DNA from: Frankiales bacterium
GTDB taxonomy: Bacteria; Actinomycetota; Actinomycetes; Mycobacteriales; SCTD01
Assembly (NCBI GenBank): GCA_025464795.1
Contig: JAODNB010000125.1
Span: 1-9,664, forward strand
Reading direction: 5' to 3'
Length of the DNA stretch: 9,664 nt
Part shown: positions 6,637 through 9,664 of the stretch, piece after piece
Numbering within the stretch: position 1 is the first letter of the stretch
Layout: every line of letters starts with the position of its first letter
Notes under the pieces: model-generated
What the model saw: only the letters and a program-made list of their open reading frames with translations
The model's database searches: none
What the model was told of the DNA's origin: nothing
Translations under genes and position numbers: made by a program

Positions 6637-7413
6637 GTGCGCTTTCTGAAGGGTCACGGCACCGAGAACGACTTCGTGCTGCTCCCGGACCCGGACGGGA
6701 CCCTCGTGCTGGCGCCGGACCTCGTGCAGGCGCTCTGCAACCGCCGGGCCGGCCTCGGCGCCGACGGCGTCCTGCGTGTCGTACCGACGGCCCTGGAACC
6801 GGATGCCCATCCGTACAAGGGCGAGGCCGAGTGGTTCATGGACTACCGCAACGCGGACGGCTCGATCGCCGAGATGTGCGGCAACGGCGTACGGGTCTAC
6901 GCCCGGTACCTCGTGGAGGCGGGCCTTGCGGAGCTCGGCGAGCTCGACCTCGCCACCCGCGGCGGCATCAAGCACGTGACGGTGTCCGCGGACTCCGTGA
7001 CCGTGAACATGGGACCTGCGGTCCTCGGGGACCCGGTCGACATCGACGGGGTCCCGGCGACCTTCGTCGACATGGGCAACCCGCACGCCGTCGTGCACGT
7101 CGCCTCCGTCGAGGCCCTCGGGGTGCTGGACCCCGCTCGCAAGGACCTCAACGTCGAGTACGTCGAGGACGTCGCTGAGCGCCATCTCCGGATGCGTGTC
7201 CACGAGCGGGGAGTGGGGGAGACCCGCTCCTGCGGTACGGGCGCCTGCGCCGCTGTGGTCGCGGCGGTGCTCCGCAGCGGCGACCCGCGTGGGTCTGCGT
7301 ACCAGGTCGACGTCCCCGGCGGACGGCTCGTCGTGACGTGGCAGGAGGACGGGCACGTGCTGCTGCAGGGGCCCGCGGTGCTGGTGGCGGAAGGCGAGTG
7401 GCGTGACTCCTAG
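6637..7413 (+). CDS. dapF: diaminopimelate epimerase DapF
   Basis: DapF converts LL- to meso-diaminopimelate, the last intermediate before lysine and a cross-linking residue of peptidoglycan. The 258-residue protein begins MRFLKGHGTENDFV, the standard DapF opening, which fixes the start at GTG 6637 although the frame is open further upstream. The two catalytic cysteines are present: Cys81 in EMCGNGVRV and Cys199 in SCGTGACAA. Other family landmarks are RRAGLGADGV (36-45), DYRNADGS (69-76), VDMGNPHAVV and ERGVGETRSCGTG. Length is slightly under the usual 270-290. Its last 11 bases overlap the next gene. The position between miaA and hflX is common in actinobacteria, although here other genes separate them. 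Assignment is secure. Confidence 0.97.
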   Translation: MRFLKGHGTENDFVLLPDPDGTLVLAPDLVQALCNRRAGLGADGVLRVVPTALEPDAHPYKGEAEWFMDYRNADGSIAEMCGNGVRVYARYLVEAGLAELGELDLATRGGIKHVTVSADSVTVNMGPAVLGDPVDIDGVPATFVDMGNPHAVVHVASVEALGVLDPARKDLNVEYVEDVAERHLRMRVHERGVGETRSCGTGACAAVVAAVLRSGDPRGSAYQVDVPGGRLVVTWQEDGHVLLQGPAVLVAEGEWRDS

Positions 7414-8140
7414 CGTGACAGCAGCCGAGTGCGTGGCGAAGATCAAGGGCCCGGTCTCGAAGCTCGGCGGCGCGTGGATGTTCGACGCCAAGGTGAACGC
7501 CCGCGGCGCGGAGCTCGGCCTGGACACCTGGGCCTGGTACCACTGCGGTCGCGGTGGTGTCCTCGGCAACCCCGACCCGTCGGTCGTCGTGGCCGCCTTC
7601 GGCTTCTTCCCACCGGAGCTGCAGACCAAGGCGTGGCTGAAGGGCGTCGCTGTCATGGATCCGGCGCAGACCGCGGAGGAGTACGCGAAGGCGTGTGCGG
7701 AGTGGGGCTTCGAGACCTTCGCGACCGTAGCGGAGGCCGGACGGCTGGCCGACCTGCTCACCACGGCGCTGGACACCGCATCGCTGATGGGTCTGCCCCT
7801 GTTCGCCGGCTGGCTCGCGAAGCTCCACGACGTGGCTGGTGCCTCCGGGCCGGTGCGGTTGGCGCTGGCTCTGCAGGCGGCCCGCGAGCACCGCGGGTCG
7901 TGTCACCTGGCCGCCGTCGCGGCTGCGGGCGTCCCACCGCTGCAGGCCGTGATGAGCGGCCGCTACGGCTCGACCAACGCGGAGTTCTTCGGGTGGCCCA
8001 AGCCGTGGCCGTCCGAGGACCTGGCGAAGGACGCGATGGCGGCCGCCGAGGTCGTCACGGACGCGATGGTGGCGCCGGCGTTCGAGGTGCTGTCCGCGCA
8101 GGAGCGTGCTGAGCTGACCGCGGGCCTGCGCGCGCTCTAG
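7403..8140 (+). CDS. SCO6745/EvbL-like family protein, function unknown
   Basis: This is a 245-residue soluble, alpha-helical protein. WAWYHCGRGGVLG (44-55), VVVAAFGFFPPEL (61-73), REHRGSCHLAAVAAAG (161-176) and the late FFGWP (195-199) resemble the uncharacterised actinobacterial family labelled SCO6745 or EvbL/SalK-like. In the copies I recall, the REHRG segment usually continues with Asp-Gly-His; here it is Ser-Cys-His. No enzyme activity is established for the family as far as I know. The GTG at 7403 is chosen because GGAAGG (7389-7394) lies 8 nt upstream; an alternative in-frame GTG at 7415 has no such site. The gene overlaps dapF by 11 bp, so it is probably co-expressed with it. Its TAG stop shares CTAG with the stop of the convergent minus-strand gene. 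Confidence 0.82.
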   Translation: MTPSVTAAECVAKIKGPVSKLGGAWMFDAKVNARGAELGLDTWAWYHCGRGGVLGNPDPSVVVAAFGFFPPELQTKAWLKGVAVMDPAQTAEEYAKACAEWGFETFATVAEAGRLADLLTTALDTASLMGLPLFAGWLAKLHDVAGASGPVRLALALQAAREHRGSCHLAAVAAAGVPPLQAVMSGRYGSTNAEFFGWPKPWPSEDLAKDAMAAAEVVTDAMVAPAFEVLSAQERAELTAGLRAL

Positions 8141-9141
8141 CGACAGGCCTTCTTCACGAAGGCGACGTAGTCCTCGAAGGCTAGTGGCTCCACGGTCACC
8201 ACGAACCCCTCGACCTGGGCGCTCGCGTCCTGCTCGGGGCGCTCCACCGCGACGTCGAACCCGTCGAACACACTGCCGTCGTCCGAGGTGGGGAGGGCGA
8301 AGCCGCAGTCCTCCAAGGTCATGCGCAGGTGCACCTCGACGCCCGTCCGCGCGTGATCCGTCCGTGGCTCCGAGGGCAGGTCCAGGGGGAAGGGAGCCGT
8401 GCTTGTCAGCTGGAAGATCCCGGACGAGGTGACGGCCGTGACCCTGAGGGGCAGCAGCCCGGCGTTGGCGAGGTTCACGGACACGTCCAGGACGCGGCCG
8501 TGCTGCGTCGTGCTGGTGATGCTGGTGATGAGTGCTCCTTGTGGCTTCAGGTAGCGACACCGCTCCTGGGCGGCCTGCGCGAGCTCCGCCCCGCCGTCGA
8601 GGTACAGCGGCAGGTCGCGGACCACCGTCTGGTGACGCGCGGTCCTGACGGTCACCCGCACGGTCTGCGGCACGGTCAGGACAGCGGGCGAGCAGGTCGC
8701 GGTGTCGCGGATCGGCAGCGTCACGAGCTGGTACGGGCCGAGCTCGGTGTTCAGCCTCTGCGCGGCGTAACCGGGTGCGAGCACGTGGAAGGACGTCACC
8801 GTCAGCGGCACCGCGCTGTCGTTGCGCACCCCCTCGAAGACGGTGCCTGCGGGCATGTCACCGCTCGGGGGGTACTGGATGCCGTCGGTGGTGACCCCGA
8901 ACCTCACCTGGGCGAGAACGGCCTTGTCCCGCGCGCGTTCGTCGGCGTCGTGCTGACGGACCAGGTCGATCGGGACGACGATCGCGGCGACGAGGACGAC
9001 GACACCGACCAGGGACCAGGTTCGCCGGCCGGGGCGCCAGGAGTCGCGCTCGTTGCCGCTGCCGAGGACGTCGACCAGCTCGCCGGGGCGGTTCGGGTCC
9101 GTGATCGTGATCGGGGGCGCGCTGCCGGTCTCATGATCCAC
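8137..9141 (-). CDS. membrane-anchored four-cysteine protein, paralogue B
   Basis: This 334-residue protein matches paralogue A in layout: N-terminal ITITDP (11-16), one hydrophobic helix at about 42-60 (WSLVGVVVLVAAIVVPIDL), then a strand-rich domain with only four cysteines (150, 195, 279, 333). Gaps between cysteines are 45, 84 and 54 residues here, against 42, 86 and 51 in A, and both proteins end within three residues of the last cysteine. Shared local patterns include LDVSVNLANAGLLPLRVTAV (here) with TVTAQLSNISTRDLTVGRVS (A), and a CxxA(V/P)-type turn after the third cysteine. It is probably exported and tethered, with two disulphides. Function is unknown. The start is GTG at 9141, set by a -10 seven bases upstream and no SD. 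It is transcribed away from hflX, and its TAG stop overlaps that of the convergent gene. Confidence 0.82.
   Translation of the reverse strand: MDHETGSAPPITITDPNRPGELVDVLGSGNERDSWRPGRRTWSLVGVVVLVAAIVVPIDLVRQHDADERARDKAVLAQVRFGVTTDGIQYPPSGDMPAGTVFEGVRNDSAVPLTVTSFHVLAPGYAAQRLNTELGPYQLVTLPIRDTATCSPAVLTVPQTVRVTVRTARHQTVVRDLPLYLDGGAELAQAAQERCRYLKPQGALITSITSTTQHGRVLDVSVNLANAGLLPLRVTAVTSSGIFQLTSTAPFPLDLPSEPRTDHARTGVEVHLRMTLEDCGFALPTSDDGSVFDGFDVAVERPEQDASAQVEGFVVTVEPLAFEDYVAFVKKACR
9094..9112 (-). repeat. 19-bp inverted repeat, copy 2 (in paralogue B)
   Basis: The minus strand reads GATCACGATCACGGACCCG, identical to 5681-5699 on the plus strand. It encodes the same ITITDP residues near the N-terminus of paralogue B. 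The copies are about 3.4 kb apart, inverted, and flank dapF. Confidence 0.85.
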
Positions 9142-9148
9142 ACGGGGC

Positions 9149-9154
9149 AGATTA
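9149..9154 (-). promoter_or_regulatory. putative leaderless -10 element for paralogue B
   Basis: On the minus strand TAATCT (four or five of six to TATAAT, and matching TANNNT) ends 7 nt before the GTG at 9141. No SD lies between. No convincing -35 is seen at 16-18 nt. A partly symmetrical TAATCG on the plus strand at 9188-9193 is a weak candidate -10 for hflX, so the 122-bp gap may hold two divergent promoters. Confidence 0.5.
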
Positions 9155-9201
9155 GGCGTACAGGAGGGGTTTCGCCCGGGAGGTGGCTAATCGGATCGCT
9201 G

Positions 9202-9215
9202 CTCGCGGTTGCGAG
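9202..9215 (+). other. small hairpin in the hflX leader region
   Basis: CTCGC and GCGAG form a 5-bp GC-rich stem around a GGTT loop. There is no U-tract, so it is not a rho-independent terminator. If hflX is transcribed from around 9188-9200, the hairpin would sit at the very 5' end of its mRNA. It could be chance in GC-rich DNA. Confidence 0.3.
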
Positions 9216-9222
9216 TGCGACC

Positions 9223-9267
9223 ATGGAGGAAAGCCCCGGACAGGCAAAGGACAGGAGGTGGGTATGA
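9223..9267 (+). CDS. possible 14-codon leader ORF upstream of hflX
   Basis: An ATG at 9223 opens a frame encoding MEESPGQAKDRRWV and stopping at TGA 9265-9267, which overlaps the hflX ATG as ATGA. It contains the hflX SD near its end. Translation of such a leader could couple to, or compete with, hflX initiation. No clear SD precedes it and short frames arise by chance, so this is a candidate only. HflX genes in some Gram-positive bacteria are controlled by ribosome-sensing leaders, which makes it worth recording. Confidence 0.3.
   Translation: MEESPGQAKDRRWV
9253..9260 (+). promoter_or_regulatory. strong Shine-Dalgarno of hflX
   Basis: AGGAGGTG, nearly a full anti-SD complement, has its GGAGG core 5 nt before the ATG at 9264. 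It is the strongest SD in the window and fixes the hflX start. A GGACAGG heptamer is repeated at 9238-9244 and 9249-9255, running into this site. Confidence 0.85.
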
Positions 9268-9664
9268 CCGAGCAACCGCAGGCTCGCCGCAGCGCTCGAC
9301 TGGCTGATGCGTCGATCCACCTCGACGCCGACGCCTTCCACGACATCGAGGGCGAGGGCTTCGACCTCGAGGAGCGCAACGCACTCCGTCGCGTCTCCGG
9401 CATCCGCACGGACCTCGAGGACGTCACCGAGGTCGAGTACCGCCAGCTGCGCCTCGAGCGGGTGGTGCTCATGGGGGTCTACGCCCGCCACGACGACGCC
9501 GAGACGTCGCTGTTCGAGCTGAAGGCGCTGGCGGAGACGGCTGGCTGCGAGGTGCTCGAAGGGCTGCTGCAGCGCAAGGACAAGCCCGATCCCAAGTCCT
9601 ACGTCGGGTCGGGCAAGGCCCTCGAGCTCCGCGACGCCGTGCTCTCCTCCGGTGCCGACACCGT
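9264..9664 (+). CDS. hflX: ribosome-splitting GTPase HflX, 5' part (3' end outside window)
   Basis: HflX is a GTPase that binds the 50S subunit and, in studied bacteria, splits stalled ribosomes under stress or antibiotic exposure. Only the first 133 residues or so are in the window; the G domain lies beyond it. The visible part shows a 65-residue acidic N-terminal extension typical of actinobacterial HflX (GEGFDLEERNALRRVSGIR), then the conserved N-domain: LERVVLMGVYARHDDAETSL, ELKALAETAGCEVLEGLLQR, KPDPKSYVGSGKALELRDAV and GADTV. The R(K)D(K)PDPxxYVGSGK block is the family hallmark. The ATG is chosen for its strong SD. The gene diverges from paralogue B across a 122-bp gap. Its place after dapF fits the usual actinobacterial order, apart from the inserted minus-strand gene. 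Confidence 0.94.
   Translation, partial: MTEQPQARRSARLADASIHLDADAFHDIEGEGFDLEERNALRRVSGIRTDLEDVTEVEYRQLRLERVVLMGVYARHDDAETSLFELKALAETAGCEVLEGLLQRKDKPDPKSYVGSGKALELRDAVLSSGADT

Noticed and set aside
8512..8529. Tandem 9-bp repeat GCTGGTGAT x2
   Set aside because: It is an in-frame duplication coding Ile-Thr-Ser twice inside paralogue B. Two units only; probably minor slippage with no wider meaning.
4743..8560. Long minus-strand open frames of about 465-480 codons (4743-6137, 6340-7776, 7148-8560)
   Set aside because: They lie antisense to recognised or clearly coding genes, have repetitive Arg/Pro/Gly/Ala-rich translations with no motifs, and arise from strong G/C third-position bias.
9202..9215. 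CTCGC-GGTT-GCGAG hairpin as a rho-independent terminator
   Set aside because: It has only a 5-bp stem with no following T-tract, and there is no plus-strand gene immediately upstream to terminate.
9226..9240. GAGGAAAG followed by CCCCGGAC, resembling the conserved 5' core of bacterial RNase P RNA (GAGGAAAGTCCGGGC)
   Set aside because: The match is short and imperfect, the rest of the several-hundred-base RNA has no room here, and hflX starts at 9264.

Overview
The window is GC-rich DNA with strong G/C third-position bias, many GTG starts and several SD-less, apparently leaderless genes. This fits the chromosome of a high-GC actinobacterium. The proteins look most like those of the Nocardioides/Propionibacteriales or Streptomyces-related lineages, but no taxon can be fixed from the sequence alone. 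There are no tRNAs, rRNAs, insertion sequences, phage genes or CRISPR arrays. Coding density is very high, and the only non-coding stretch over 60 bp is a 122-bp divergent region near the right end.

Left part (1-4722, all +). The 3' end of dnaG (primase) overlaps a small unknown gene by a GTGA tetranucleotide. A two-gene cassette follows: an SPFH/band-7 protein of the YdjI type with a C-terminal GYF_2 domain, and a double zinc-ribbon membrane protein of the YdjG type. These two also overlap by GTGA. miaA (tRNA dimethylallyltransferase) follows 13 bp later. The spacing permits one transcript across all five genes, although the SPFH gene has its own good Shine-Dalgarno sequence.

Middle part (4782-8140, all +). 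A stand-alone EAL-domain protein with altered active-site loops is followed by a membrane-anchored four-cysteine protein (called paralogue A here), dapF (diaminopimelate epimerase) and an SCO6745-like protein. Paralogue A and dapF each have a TANNNT -10 hexamer exactly 6 nt before a GTG codon, which suggests leaderless transcripts.

Right part (8137-9664). Paralogue B lies on the minus strand and meets the SCO6745-like gene tail to tail, so that both stop codons share CTAG. B is a clear relative of A, with the same ITITDP N-terminus, single membrane anchor and four equivalently spaced cysteines. B also looks leaderless. Diverging from B is hflX (ribosome-associated GTPase, cut by the window edge), preceded by a strong SD and a possible 14-codon leader ORF that overlaps its start as ATGA.

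miaA, dapF and hflX belong to a gene neighbourhood common in actinobacteria. Here it is interrupted by the EAL gene and the A/B pair, and preceded by dnaG and the SPFH cassette. The least explained items are the SPFH/zinc-ribbon cassette with its shared PPPLP motifs, and the A/B four-cysteine family.
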